Source: Sporosarcina sp. FSL W7-1349 (GTDB lineage: Bacteria; Bacillota; Bacilli; Bacillales_A; Planococcaceae). From it: a DNA stretch of 64,000 nt. Positions within the stretch are counted from its first letter, which is position 1. The number at the start of each line of letters is the position of its first letter. The position numbers and the translations under genes are program-made. Under the pieces are notes generated by a model. It had not been told where the DNA came from and did no database searches. It worked only from the letters and a program-made list of their open reading frames with translations. The DNA lies in the NCBI RefSeq assembly GCF_038003045.1, contig NZ_JBBOOK010000001.1, positions 1,426,001 through 1,490,000 of the forward strand, given 5' to 3'. Positions 9,272-18,444 of the stretch are shown here, piece by piece.

Positions 9272-9810
9272 TCCAGCACCTCCACAATGATCTGATCATT
9301 CGTATAGACGCATATTTCTGCAGCCGTCTCCAATGCAGCCTGTGCAATTTCAGCAGCAGTCATCCGGTCACCGCCATATTTCTTCAAAGCACGGCCTGCC
9401 GCAAGCGCGTAGTTGCCGCCCGAGCCAATCGCCAGGATCCCATCGTCCGGCTCGATCACTTCACCCGTACCTGAAACAAGCAACAGACGATCTTTATCCA
9501 TCACGATCAGCATCGCTTCCAGCTTCCGCAAAATCCGATCGCCTCGCCACTCTTTGGCGAGTTCGACGGAAGCCCTTTGAAGATTGCCATTATACTCGGT
9601 CAATTTCCCTTCGAATAATTCGAATAGTGTAAAAGCGTCGGCTACCGATCCTGCGAACCCGGCCAGCACTTTGCCACCGAATATTCGTCGGACTTTTTTG
9701 GCGGTATGCTTCATGACAACCTGATTGCCGACCGTCACTTGTCCATCCCCGGACATTGCGCAGGAACCGTTGTGACGGACGGCAAATATCGTTGTAGCAT
9801 GGAATTCCAT
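9268..9810 (-). CDS. hslV: ATP-dependent protease proteolytic subunit HslV (ClpQ)
   Basis: 180 residues, N-terminal-nucleophile peptidase of the HslUV complex. The sequence begins [15 protein letters not shown]. The TTI block corresponds to the mature N-terminus of E. coli HslV, so the catalytic threonine would be Thr6 behind a five-residue leader. SGDGQVT and [13 protein letters not shown] are family blocks. In B. subtilis the corresponding protein has been described as an N-terminal serine protease; no serine is present in this leader. GGAGG lies eight bases before the chosen ATG. Downstream coupling to hslU supports complex formation. Confidence 0.97.
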   Translation of the reverse strand: MEFHATTIFAVRHNGSCAMSGDGQVTVGNQVVMKHTAKKVRRIFGGKVLAGFAGSVADAFTLFELFEGKLTEYNGNLQRASVELAKEWRGDRILRKLEAMLIVMDKDRLLLVSGTGEVIEPDDGILAIGSGGNYALAAGRALKKYGGDRMTAAEIAQAALETAAEICVYTNDQIIVEVLE

Positions 9811-9822
9811 TCATTCATCCTC

Positions 9823-10722
9823 CTATGCACGCGGATGCGTATTCATATAGGTTCTCCTCAAATGCTCTTTCGTAATATGAGTGTAGACTTGCGTCGATGA
9901 AAGATGACTATGGCCTAGCAATTCCTGGACTGTCCTCATATCCGCACCGTTTGACAGAAGATGCGTCGCAAACGTATGCCGGATCATATGCGGATAGATT
10001 TTGGAATGAAGTGACGCACGTTCCATGAGCATTTTCAAAATATGGCGCACTCCGCCATCGGTCAAAGGGTCGCCCCGTAAATTGACAAACAATGCATCAT
10101 GCGCTTTTAGTTTCACCAATAGGGGCCTGCTCTCCGCCAAATACATACTCAATGCCGTTTGTGCAAACTCACCATATGGAACATATCGCTCCTTGCGGCC
10201 TTTCCCCATCACCATGACAATGCCAAGCTGATCATCCAGGTCTTTCAGACGGATCCCTGTTAGTTCACTTACCCTTATACCCGTCGCGTATAACAACTCA
10301 AGCAGCGCACGATCCCGCAAGGATTTCTTATCCGTCCCATCACAAGCATCAAACAAAGACTTCAATTCCTCTTCATAAAAAAAAGCCGGAAGCCGTTCTT
10401 CCTTCTTTGGATGGTGCAAAGACCGGAATGCGATATCTGAAATATCATACCGGGCATTGGCAAATTTGAAATACGAACGTACGGAAGAGATTTTTCTGGA
10501 AATGGTAGACCGGGAAAGATTCTTATCATAGAGCCGGGTTACATACAGCCGGGCTACCGGATACGTAACCTCCTCCAAACTTCCCAGTCCTTCGACTTTC
10601 AAAAATTCAAGAAATTCGTTTACGTCTTTTTCATATTCTGAAACGGTGTATGAAGAATAATTCTTTTCCAAACGTACATATGAGAGATATTCATCCCGGA
10701 TGCTTATAGGTTGTAAAGTCAT
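9823..10722 (-). CDS. xerC: Tyrosine recombinase XerC
   Basis: 299 residues from the ATG at 10722. That ATG has GGAGGTG six bases upstream; an in-frame upstream extension has no such site and runs into a repeat. XerC resolves chromosome dimers at dif with XerD. The N-terminal SAM-like domain covers about residues 1-100. The catalytic set is visible: Arg150 (TGIRVSEL), Lys174, His245 and Arg248 (HMIRHTFATHLL), His271 (LGHSHLSSTQVYTH) and nucleophile Tyr280. It lies directly before hslV, as in B. subtilis where it is called CodV. Confidence 0.96.
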   Translation of the reverse strand: MTLQPISIRDEYLSYVRLEKNYSSYTVSEYEKDVNEFLEFLKVEGLGSLEEVTYPVARLYVTRLYDKNLSRSTISRKISSVRSYFKFANARYDISDIAFRSLHHPKKEERLPAFFYEEELKSLFDACDGTDKKSLRDRALLELLYATGIRVSELTGIRLKDLDDQLGIVMVMGKGRKERYVPYGEFAQTALSMYLAESRPLLVKLKAHDALFVNLRGDPLTDGGVRHILKMLMERASLHSKIYPHMIRHTFATHLLSNGADMRTVQELLGHSHLSSTQVYTHITKEHLRRTYMNTHPRA

Positions 10723-10740
10723 CTTCGCCACCTCCATATG

Positions 10741-10900
10741 ATCAATCACGCCTTGGCGTAATTGCAAATCGGACAGTGTAAGGTTCGATTTGCCATATTT
10801 CTGTGCTCATTTACGGAAATTAAGGAACCTGTAATTTAGGATTCCGTCCTTTGACTCCCTTAAAAAACTGTGACATCCGCAGGAAGCCCAATTTTATTCA
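10741..10900 (-). repeat. Dispersed hairpin repeat, family A, copy 1
   Basis: A roughly 160-base intergenic element lying 20 bases upstream of the xerC start. On the plus strand it begins with a near-perfect palindrome (AATCACGCCTTGGCGTAATT, 10744-10763), then a degenerate version of the GTTCGATTTGCC block (10783-10794) and an AATTAAGGAAC block, and ends in GTGACATCCGCAGGA (10870-10884). The same ordered blocks recur at 43145-43313 and in part at 33159-33225. This copy is the most diverged of the three. Confidence 0.7.
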
Positions 10901-11262
10901 GCTGGGTTTTGTATCTCCGTCGAATTACATGCTTATCCAGCATTCATCCACGTCACTTATGGGAATATGGGATTTTGCTGAATCAAGTTGAAATGCCTAG
11001 AGAATTATAACAGATAAGAGTTCAAAATGGAAAGGTTTTGGTTCAAATAATTCCCAATAACACGAAAATGAAGACTAATCTAGAAATTCAAAAGTCATCC
11101 ACGAATCACTATACAATAATTGACGGACAACAGGCAACTCTCGAACATCGAGATGTCCGACATCTGTCAACGTTGTCGTTTTTCAGACACAATTTAAAGA
11201 GGTTTTTGCCAGAAATCCCGTCACCGCGCCGTTTATTTCCATTTTCTAAGTAAACGTTTTCA
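10901..11262. other. Intergenic DNA without recognisable feature
   Basis: The rest of the trmFO-xerC gap. AT-rich, no gene with a ribosome-binding site or family resemblance, no clear promoter. In B. subtilis these two genes are almost adjacent, so the sequence here is extra. Confidence 0.5.
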
Positions 11263-11264
11263 CA

Positions 11265-11304
11265 AAAAAAGAAGTCCATCGGTCAATGACCTGGACTTCT
11301 TTTT
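11265..11304 (-). terminator. Terminator after trmFO
   Basis: AAAGAAGTCCA...TGGACTTCTTT forms a strong hairpin (11268-11302) flanked by A on one side and T on the other, so it can act on both strands. It begins directly beyond the trmFO stop codon. Confidence 0.85.
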
Positions 11305-11305
11305 T

Positions 11306-12616
11306 TCATTGGACGACGGTCGGCTGGAAGGAAGCTAATGCAGCCAACGCCCGATCTGCATGTTTTTCTGCACGTTCTACTTTAGATTTGATGCGCTCCC
11401 CTAAGTCCGGAAAGAGTCCGAAATTGATATTCATCGGTTGGAAGTTTTTCGAATCCGCTTCCGTGATATAGCGGGCCATGCTTCCCAATGCCGTTTCCGC
11501 AGGGAAAACGATCGGTTCCTCACCAAGCGCAAGACGGGCTGCATTGATGCCGGCAATTAAGCCGGAGCCGGCCGATTCCACGTAGCCTTCCACGCCCGTC
11601 ATTTGACCTGCGAAGAACAATTGGCGATTGGACTTCAACTGATACGTCGCATCCATTACTCGTGGCGAGTTGATGAATGTGTTACGATGCATGACACCAT
11701 AACGGACAATTTCAACATTTTCCAGTCCAGGGATGAGTTTGATCACTTCTTTTTGATCTCCCCATCTCATATGGGTCTGGAAGCCAACGATATTGTACAA
11801 CGTGCCGGCCGCGTCATCCTGGCGCAGCTGGACTACCGCTTTCGGCCGCTTCCCGGTTTCTGGATGTTCTAGCCCAACCGGCTTCAGGGCACCAAACAGC
11901 AAAGTTTTTTCTCCACGGGATGCAAGCACTTCAACCGGCATGCAGCCTTCAAAGTAAATTTCCTTCTCGAACTCTTTTAACGGGACGACTTCTGCAGAAA
12001 CGAGGGCATTATAGAACCGCTCGAACTCCTCTTCGTCCATCGGACAATTCAGATAAGCCGCTTCACCTTTATCGTAACGGGATTTCAAGTAGACCTTCGA
12101 CATATCGATCGAATCTTTTTCGATGATCGGAGCTGCCGCATCATAAAAATACAAATATTCCTCACCAGTCAGGCCACGAATTTGTTCTGCCAGCGCAGGT
12201 GATGTCAGTGGACCGGTGGCAATGACCGTGATTCCCTCTGGAATGGCGGTCACTTCACCTTCGATGACCTCAATCAGCGGATGGTTGCGAATCGCCTCGG
12301 TCACATTCCCTGCAAATTCATGACGGTCTACCGCCAAGGCTCCCCCTGCCGGCACAGCACAAGTATCAGCCGCTTTGATGATGAGGGAATCCAGCCGCCT
12401 CATCTCCTCTTTTATGACTCCTACAGCATTCGTTAGTGTATTGGCACGCAATGAGTTACTGCAAACAAGCTCGGCAAATTTATCCGTATGGTGGGCCGGC
12501 GTCTGTTTAACCGGTCTCATTTCAAACAAGCGGACCTTCACTCCGCGGCTGGCAATCTGCCACGCTGCCTCACTTCCTGCAAGACCAGCTCCTATGACAT
12601 TTACGATGGGTGTCAT
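11306..12616 (-). CDS. trmFO: Folate-dependent tRNA (uracil-54-C5)-methyltransferase TrmFO
   Basis: 436 residues, full length. An FAD enzyme that uses methylenetetrahydrofolate to make ribothymidine-54 in tRNA. The dinucleotide-binding motif [17 protein letters not shown] is at about residues 9-25, followed by [15 protein letters not shown]. The later segment [22 protein letters not shown] carries the conserved cysteine and is typical. [19 protein letters not shown] marks the second FAD contact. It sits 26 bases downstream of topA, as in B. subtilis. Confidence 0.97.
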   Translation of the reverse strand: MTPIVNVIGAGLAGSEAAWQIASRGVKVRLFEMRPVKQTPAHHTDKFAELVCSNSLRANTLTNAVGVIKEEMRRLDSLIIKAADTCAVPAGGALAVDRHEFAGNVTEAIRNHPLIEVIEGEVTAIPEGITVIATGPLTSPALAEQIRGLTGEEYLYFYDAAAPIIEKDSIDMSKVYLKSRYDKGEAAYLNCPMDEEEFERFYNALVSAEVVPLKEFEKEIYFEGCMPVEVLASRGEKTLLFGALKPVGLEHPETGKRPKAVVQLRQDDAAGTLYNIVGFQTHMRWGDQKEVIKLIPGLENVEIVRYGVMHRNTFINSPRVMDATYQLKSNRQLFFAGQMTGVEGYVESAGSGLIAGINAARLALGEEPIVFPAETALGSMARYITEADSKNFQPMNINFGLFPDLGERIKSKVERAEKHADRALAALASFQPTVVQ

Positions 12617-12642
12617 CCCGTCACCTTCTTTAATAAAATAAT

Positions 12643-14718
12643 TTACTGTTCATCTTCTTTATAATCACACTTCGTACATTGAATCTGAACACCTTTTTTC
12701 AACCGTTTTTCAACAAGTGTGCTTTCGCATTTCGGGCAAGGACGGGCAATCGGCTTATCCCACGATACATAGTCACAGTCTGGATATCGGTCGCACCCAT
12801 AAAAGACGCGCTTCGTTTTTCCCTTCCGTTCCACGACCTGCCCTTCTTTACAAGTTGGACAAGTGACGCCGATCGGTTTCATGATCGTCTTCGTATTCCG
12901 GCAATCCGGGAAGTTGGAGCAAGCCATGAACTTACCGTAACGACCCAATTTGTATACCATCGGCGAGCCGCAATTCTCACAATCTTCACCAGCCGGCTCA
13001 TCTTTGATTTCGATTTTTTCCATTTCAGCATCCGCAACTTGCACATGCTTTTCAAAATCCCGGTAGAAATCATCGATGACTTGCACCCATTTGATATTGC
13101 CTTCCTCGACATTATCGAGCCCTTTTTCCATTTGCGCTGTAAACTCGACATCTATTATATCACGAAAGTATTCATTCATCGCTTGATGGACGATTTCCCC
13201 AAGTTCAGTCGGGACGAATCGCTTAGCATCCAATGTGACATAGCCGCGTTTCTGGATCGTGTCCAAGGTTGGCGCATAGGTGGAAGGACGGCCGATTCCG
13301 AGCTCTTCCAGCGTCTTGACGAGACGCGCCTCGGAATATCGTGGAGGCGGCTGTGTGAAATGCTGTTTCGGATCGATCTTATTATACTTGATCTGCTCCC
13401 CTTCTTCCAAGGGAGGCAGGATCCGGTCCTTCTCTTCCGCCTGATCGTCATCGCCTTCCACATACACTTTCATGAATCCGTGGAATTTCACTTGCGAGCC
13501 GTTCGCACGGAACCGGACATCCCCATTGACCAAGTCGACTGACACCGTATCTAGGACCGCTGGAGCCATCTGACTCGCGACAAACCGCTCCCAGATTAGC
13601 TTGTAAAGCCGCAATTGGTCCCGTGAGAGCACTGCCTTCAATTCCGATGGTGTCCGCAAGGCGGATGTCGGACGGACCGCTTCGTGGGCGTCCTGCGTGT
13701 TTCCTGACTCTTTTTTGACAGCGGGAGCTGATTTCGTTACATACTCATTGCCATACGTTTTCTCAATGAAGGACTTCACTTCTTCTTTCGCCGTATCGGA
13801 AATCCGGGTTGAATCGGTACGCATGTACGTGATCAAACCGACATTCCCTTCTTTGCCAAGATTGATGCCCTCGTATAGCTGCTGGGCAAGCATCATTGTC
13901 TTCCTCGCCCGGAAATTCAATTTCCTTGCCGCTTCCTGCTGCAAAGAGGATGTCGTGAACGGAAGCGCAGGATTCCGTTTCCGTTCTTTCTTGACGACAT
14001 TCTGTATCGTGAATGAATCTCCCTCGAGGCTTTTCAAAATCTCATCGACTTGCTCTTTGTTCGTCAGCTTCACTTTTTTCTTGGCATCGCCATAAAACGC
14101 CGCTTCAAATTCTTTCTTATTCTTTTCAAACAAACCGGTGATGCTCCAGTATTCTTCCGGGACAAAGTTCTTGATTTCATTTTCCCGATCAATAATGAGA
14201 CGGAGCGCGACGGATTGAACTCTTCCCGCCGATAATCCCTTCTTCACTTTCTTCCATAATATCGGACTGATGTTATACCCGACGAGCCGGTCCAATATTC
14301 TACGTGCCTGTTGGGCATCCACCAAGTCCATATCGATCGGCCGCGGGTTTTTGAAAGATTCCTTGATGGCATCTTTCGTGATTTCGTTGAACACGACTCT
14401 GCAATCCGACTTGGTATCAACGCCAAGTTGATGGGCTAAATGCCATGCAATTGCTTCCCCTTCCCTGTCGGGGTCAGCCGCGAGAAAGATTTTTTTCGCT
14501 TTTTTCGCATCTTTTTTTAATTCTTGCAGGATAGGTCCCTTCCCGCGGATCGTAATATATTTTGGTTCATAATTATTTTCTGTATCGATTCCCATTTGAC
14601 TGCGTGGGAGATCCCGCAAGTGCCCGAGCGATGCCCGCACTTTATATTTTTTCCCGAGATAACGCTCGATCGTTTTTGCCTTTGCTGGTGATTCCACAAT
14701 CACTAAGTAGTCTGCCAT
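12643..14718 (-). CDS. topA: DNA topoisomerase I
   Basis: 691 residues, the Bacillus length. Type IA enzyme that relaxes negative supercoils. The TOPRIM domain begins [20 protein letters not shown], with the metal-binding [12 protein letters not shown] at 83-93. The catalytic tyrosine is Tyr298 in [12 protein letters not shown]. Three C-terminal four-cysteine zinc ribbons follow, with cysteine pairs near residues 580-605 (CENC...CSNFPDC), 623-650 (CPTC...CDRYPDC) and 663-685 (CPKC...CTKC). It is preceded by dprA, matching conserved order. Confidence 0.98.
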   Translation of the reverse strand: MADYLVIVESPAKAKTIERYLGKKYKVRASLGHLRDLPRSQMGIDTENNYEPKYITIRGKGPILQELKKDAKKAKKIFLAADPDREGEAIAWHLAHQLGVDTKSDCRVVFNEITKDAIKESFKNPRPIDMDLVDAQQARRILDRLVGYNISPILWKKVKKGLSAGRVQSVALRLIIDRENEIKNFVPEEYWSITGLFEKNKKEFEAAFYGDAKKKVKLTNKEQVDEILKSLEGDSFTIQNVVKKERKRNPALPFTTSSLQQEAARKLNFRARKTMMLAQQLYEGINLGKEGNVGLITYMRTDSTRISDTAKEEVKSFIEKTYGNEYVTKSAPAVKKESGNTQDAHEAVRPTSALRTPSELKAVLSRDQLRLYKLIWERFVASQMAPAVLDTVSVDLVNGDVRFRANGSQVKFHGFMKVYVEGDDDQAEEKDRILPPLEEGEQIKYNKIDPKQHFTQPPPRYSEARLVKTLEELGIGRPSTYAPTLDTIQKRGYVTLDAKRFVPTELGEIVHQAMNEYFRDIIDVEFTAQMEKGLDNVEEGNIKWVQVIDDFYRDFEKHVQVADAEMEKIEIKDEPAGEDCENCGSPMVYKLGRYGKFMACSNFPDCRNTKTIMKPIGVTCPTCKEGQVVERKGKTKRVFYGCDRYPDCDYVSWDKPIARPCPKCESTLVEKRLKKGVQIQCTKCDYKEDEQ

Positions 14719-14865
14719 TACATCTGCCTCCTTATAGAGGTTCTCTTTATTTAGTTGGTACGTGATATAGAAGGTTTTTACAAGTCCGGGATCATAGGAT
14801 GCGGCTATTCAGATCGTCCCGGTTATGTTCCTCTTTTTGATTTAGGGCTCAAAAGAATATCTGTT

Positions 14866-14895
14866 GCAAAATGTATACTAGATTGTTGAGAAATG
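14866..14895 (-). promoter_or_regulatory. Possible promoter between dprA and topA
   Basis: Minus strand TTGCAT and TACATT lie 17 bases apart about 150 bases upstream of topA, with an overlapping TATACA at 15-base spacing. A weak match; read-through from dprA is the alternative. Confidence 0.35.
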
Positions 14896-14922
14896 CAAGG
14901 TTTTAATAAGGAGGCGATCTGT

Positions 14923-15810
14923 TTAGCGATCAGAAATGAGCGATCCGACGACTTGAAAACCGTTCCAAAGCGGTTGCGCACCTTCGTGTAATAATTTATT
15001 CGGCCCCAAGGAAAATGCGGATGTAATCGGCCCGGGCACGGCGAAAACATCTTTTCCATGGTCGAGAGCATGCAGGACAGTACTCATCGTTCCGCTTTTT
15101 TCTGTCGATTCTGTGACAATGATGGCTTCGGAAATTCCGCTGATAATCCGATTCCGCATCGGAAATGTCCATTTGGCTGGTCGGACATAGGGCGGATACT
15201 CGGTGATCAATAATTGTTCTTCGCCCATCCTCTTGGCCAATTTCTCATTTTCTTTAGGATACAAATGGAATAAACCATGTCCCAAAACGGCGATGGTACG
15301 GCCTCCGTATGACAATGCCGCTTCATGGGCCATGGCGTCTGCTCCTTTAGCCAAGCCCGAAACGACAACCATCCCGTGCTCCACAAGCGGGGGCACGATA
15401 AGGGAAAGCGCTTCCAATGAGTAGGTTGTCGCTTTCCGGGAGCCGATAATCGCTATCTTATGCGATTTTCCTAAAAAAGTCCAATCGCCTTTCGTATACA
15501 GGACGGCAGGCGGGTCAATTAAGTTGTGTAATGAATCAGGGTAATATGGGTGTGTGAACGGTATGGGGATGATCTTTTCCCGTTCGTAGAGCTGTACAAA
15601 GGGGATGGTCTTTTGTTGCTGCAGCTTTTCGTGCAAGCGGTCCGCTTTTGAGAATGGGATGTTCAACAAATCGGCCAACTGACCCGATCGGTACGCATAC
15701 AATTTTTCGAGTGTGGGATCGTTCTCGAAAAGATTTTCCAATCTGTTCAATGGGACGGGATAGACGTAATGGAGCGCTAGCAGACGTCTTTCCTGTTCAG
15801 TCAAGTCCAT
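14923..15810 (-). CDS. dprA: DNA-processing protein DprA (Smf)
   Basis: 295 residues. DprA binds incoming single-stranded DNA during natural transformation and loads RecA. The Rossmann-like core is visible: AIIGSRKATTYS (near residues 119-130), VVVSGLAKGADAMAHEAAL, IAVLGHGLFHLYPKEN and FPMRNRIISGISEAIIVTE. An N-terminal helical region of about 80 residues precedes it. There is no obvious C-terminal winged helix, consistent with the short Bacillus form. It lies between sucD and topA as in B. subtilis. Presence does not prove competence. Confidence 0.96.
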   Translation of the reverse strand: MDLTEQERRLLALHYVYPVPLNRLENLFENDPTLEKLYAYRSGQLADLLNIPFSKADRLHEKLQQQKTIPFVQLYEREKIIPIPFTHPYYPDSLHNLIDPPAVLYTKGDWTFLGKSHKIAIIGSRKATTYSLEALSLIVPPLVEHGMVVVSGLAKGADAMAHEAALSYGGRTIAVLGHGLFHLYPKENEKLAKRMGEEQLLITEYPPYVRPAKWTFPMRNRIISGISEAIIVTESTEKSGTMSTVLHALDHGKDVFAVPGPITSAFSLGPNKLLHEGAQPLWNGFQVVGSLISDR

Positions 15811-15891
15811 GGAAACCCTCCTATTCAGCTATTCCTTTACACCACGGCAGTCCGGCATGGGAATGAGACTGGCGTGCCATATGCCAAGTAT

Positions 15892-15925
15892 AAAAAGATG
15901 CAGCGCATTGGATGCGCTGCATCTT
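15892..15925 (-). terminator. Terminator after sucD
   Basis: GATGCAGCGCAT...ATGCGCTGCATC is a 12-base perfect stem with a short loop (15897-15923), followed on the minus strand by five T. It ends the sucCD transcript just beyond the sucD stop. Confidence 0.9.
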
Positions 15926-15929
15926 CATC

Positions 15930-16832
15930 TTAATGTGTTTTACACTTTTCGTACAGGCCTTTTTCTTTAATTACTTTGATCAACGTCTCGCCGATGACAG
16001 ATGGCGTGTCCGCAGTTTCAACGCCAGCAGCATTAAGTGCTTTGATTTTCTCAGCAGCTGTTCCTTTTCCACCGGAAATAATTGCACCTGCGTGACCCAT
16101 ACGTTTACCTTCTGGAGCCGTTTGTCCGCCGATGAAGCCGACAACTGGTTTTTTCATGTTTGCAGCGATCCATTCAGCAGCTTCTTCTTCTGCAGTACCG
16201 CCGATTTCACCGATCATGACGACTGCATATGTCTCAGGATCTTCATTGAATTCTTTCAAGACGTCGATGAAGTTTGTTCCGTTTACCGGGTCTCCGCCGA
16301 TACCAACAGCTGTCGTTTGACCGATGCCGGCTTGTGACAGTTGGTGAACTGCTTCATACGTCAAAGTTCCAGAACGAGATACAACGCCTACATGCCCTTT
16401 TGTATGAATGTATCCAGGCATGATACCGATTTTACATTCGTCCGCTGTGATGACACCTGGGCAGTTCGGTCCGACTAGACGTGTTTTCTTACCTTCCATG
16501 TAACGCTTCACTTTGACCATGTCAAGAACAGGGATATGCTCTGTAATACAGATTGTCATATCAAGCTCTGCGTCAACAGCTTCCATGATTGCGTCTGCTG
16601 CGAATGGAGCTGGTACATAAATGACCGAAACGTTTGCGCCTGTCGCTTTTACCGCTTCTTCAACTGTGTTGAATACAGGTACGCCTGCAGCTTCTGTGCC
16701 ACCTTTACCAGGTGTTACACCGCCGACGATTTTTGTTCCGTACTCCAGCATTTGTTCCGTATGGAAAAGTGCTGTAGAGCCTGTGATTCCTTGTACGATA
16801 ACTTTTGTATCTTTGTTAATATAAATACTCAT
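15930..16832 (-). CDS. sucD: Succinate-CoA ligase, alpha subunit
   Basis: 300 residues. Forms succinyl-CoA synthetase with SucC in the TCA cycle. The CoA-binding N-terminal domain (residues about 1-125) contains [17 protein letters not shown] and [10 protein letters not shown]. The phosphorylated histidine is His247 in [15 protein letters not shown]. It starts 18 bases after the sucC stop and is closed by a strong terminator. Confidence 0.98.
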   Translation of the reverse strand: MSIYINKDTKVIVQGITGSTALFHTEQMLEYGTKIVGGVTPGKGGTEAAGVPVFNTVEEAVKATGANVSVIYVPAPFAADAIMEAVDAELDMTICITEHIPVLDMVKVKRYMEGKKTRLVGPNCPGVITADECKIGIMPGYIHTKGHVGVVSRSGTLTYEAVHQLSQAGIGQTTAVGIGGDPVNGTNFIDVLKEFNEDPETYAVVMIGEIGGTAEEEAAEWIAANMKKPVVGFIGGQTAPEGKRMGHAGAIISGGKGTAAEKIKALNAAGVETADTPSVIGETLIKVIKEKGLYEKCKTH

Positions 16833-16850
16833 CGTTTGTCCCTGCCTTTC

Positions 16851-18011
16851 TTAGCCTACGAGTTCAACAATTTTTTGAGCACCGTCCGCCATAGAATCGG
16901 CAGCGATGATATTCAATCCGGATTCGTTCAATAGCTGTTTACCTTTGTCGACGTTTGTCCCTTCCAGACGAACGACTAGAGGTACTTGAAGACCGACTTC
17001 TTTCGCAGCTGCGATAACACCTTCTGCGATGACGTCACATTTCATGATACCACCGAAAATGTTAACGAAGATTCCTTTGACCGCTTCGTCAGAGAGGATA
17101 ATTTTGAATGCTTCTGTAACTTTTTCAGCAGTCGCGCCGCCCCCAACATCAAGGAAGTTGGCCGGTGATCCGCCGTAGTAGTTGATCGTATCCATAGTCG
17201 CCATCGCAAGACCTGCGCCGTTAACCATGCAGCCGATATTTCCATCAAGGGAAATATAGCTAAGATCATACTTCGAAGCTTCAATTTCCTTCGGATCTTC
17301 TTCGTCATAGTCACGAAGTTCCAAAATATCTTTGTGTCGGTACAATGCGTTTGCATCAAAGTTGAACTTTGCGTCAAGAGCAAGTACATTATCATCGCCT
17401 GTTACAACAAGTGGGTTGATTTCAACGATGGAAGCATCTTTTTCCGCGAATACTTGGTACAGGCCAAGCATGAATTTCGCAGCTTTGTTTACGAGGTGAC
17501 TTGGAATATTCATGTTGAAAGCCATACGACGTGCTTGGAAGCCTGTCAGACCAACAACCGGATCGATCACTTCTTTGAAGATTTTTTCAGGAGTCGCTTC
17601 TGCAACTTCCTCGATGTCCATTCCGCCTTCTTCTGAGCCCATAAGTGTTACACGGTCAGTTGCACGGTCAAGGACAAGTCCAAGGTAGTACTCTTTCTTA
17701 ATGTCAGAACCTTCTTCGATCAGAAGACGTTTGACTTCTTTACCTTCCGGGCCTGTTTGGTGAGTGACCAATGTTTTACCGAGCAATTCCTTTGCGTACG
17801 CACGCACTTCGTCAAGAGATTTTGCAATCTTGACTCCGCCCGCTTTTCCTCGTCCACCTGCGTGGATCTGTGCTTTAACAACGATGACGTCCGTACCGAG
17901 TTCCTTCGCTGCTTTTACCGCTTCTTCCGGTGAAAAAGCAACAAGGCCGTTTGAAACCGCTACACCATATTCTCTAAGTAGCTGTTTACCTTGATATTCA
18001 TGGATATTCAT
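16851..18011 (-). CDS. sucC: Succinate-CoA ligase (ADP-forming), beta subunit
   Basis: 386 residues from the ATG at 18011, which has GGGAGG seven bases upstream; the longer frame to 18026 adds only MGGFK. ATP-grasp subunit of succinyl-CoA synthetase. The start [17 protein letters not shown], the [19 protein letters not shown] nucleotide-binding segment near residues 43-61 and GRGG/GGIMKCD blocks are typical. The C-terminal domain binds succinate-phosphate/CoA with SucD. A good sigma-A promoter lies 50 bases upstream, so sucCD is an independent unit. Confidence 0.98.
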   Translation of the reverse strand: MNIHEYQGKQLLREYGVAVSNGLVAFSPEEAVKAAKELGTDVIVVKAQIHAGGRGKAGGVKIAKSLDEVRAYAKELLGKTLVTHQTGPEGKEVKRLLIEEGSDIKKEYYLGLVLDRATDRVTLMGSEEGGMDIEEVAEATPEKIFKEVIDPVVGLTGFQARRMAFNMNIPSHLVNKAAKFMLGLYQVFAEKDASIVEINPLVVTGDDNVLALDAKFNFDANALYRHKDILELRDYDEEDPKEIEASKYDLSYISLDGNIGCMVNGAGLAMATMDTINYYGGSPANFLDVGGGATAEKVTEAFKIILSDEAVKGIFVNIFGGIMKCDVIAEGVIAAAKEVGLQVPLVVRLEGTNVDKGKQLLNESGLNIIAADSMADGAQKIVELVG

Positions 18012-18059
18012 CTTAAATCCTCCCATCGAACTACTATCTCATAATTTACTGCCTTATCT

Positions 18060-18088
18060 ATTGTAGTAAACATGTCAAATAATGTCCA
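18060..18088 (-). promoter_or_regulatory. Sigma-A promoter for sucCD
   Basis: Minus strand TGGACA (18083-18088) and TACAAT (18060-18065) with a 17-base spacer, about 50 bases upstream of the sucC start codon. Confidence 0.75.
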
Positions 18089-18135
18089 CAATTGAATGCT
18101 GAATGTAGAGGTTTGGCGAAAAATGTTCACAACTT

Positions 18136-18444
18136 TTACTTCTTTTCCCCTCTGGGGTCCTTCTTGCTCAACCCGTGTTCCCTGTCGATATGATAGATAT
18201 AGGCGAACACTTCGGAGACCGCCAAATACAGTTCTTCCGGGATGGATTGATCCAATTGCAGCTGCCCTAAAATCTCTACCAAACTCGGATCCTCTTGAAT
18301 CGGCACGTTATGTTCTTTTGCCTTCTCCAAAATAGTTTCGGCGATTTTCCCTTTCCCTTTCGCGACCACTTTTGGCGCATCCCCGGTATTCGGATCATAG
18401 GAAAGGGCCACCGCCTCCTTTCGGACATGGCGTTCGTCATTCAT
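18136..18444 (-). CDS. ylqH: FlhB C-terminal-domain-like protein YlqH
   Basis: 102 residues. It corresponds to the cytoplasmic C-terminal half of the export-gate protein FlhB (EscU/YscU/HrcU family) without any membrane segment. AVALSYDPNTGDAPKVVAKGKGKIAE aligns with the part of FlhB directly after the self-cleaving NPTH loop, and IPEELYLAVSEVFAYIYHI matches the FlhB end. The NPTH motif itself is absent, so it resembles a pre-cleaved FlhB tail. Its start overlaps the end of ylqG by 4 bases, implying co-production. Function in Bacillus is unknown; comparison with the FlhX proteins of other bacteria suggests a role in export switching, which is inference. Confidence 0.85.
   Translation of the reverse strand: MNDERHVRKEAVALSYDPNTGDAPKVVAKGKGKIAETILEKAKEHNVPIQEDPSLVEILGQLQLDQSIPEELYLAVSEVFAYIYHIDREHGLSKKDPRGEKK

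Noticed and set aside
11038..11253. 71-residue frame between xerC and trmFO
   Set aside because: No ribosome-binding site, no recognisable family, AT-rich composition unlike the neighbouring genes.
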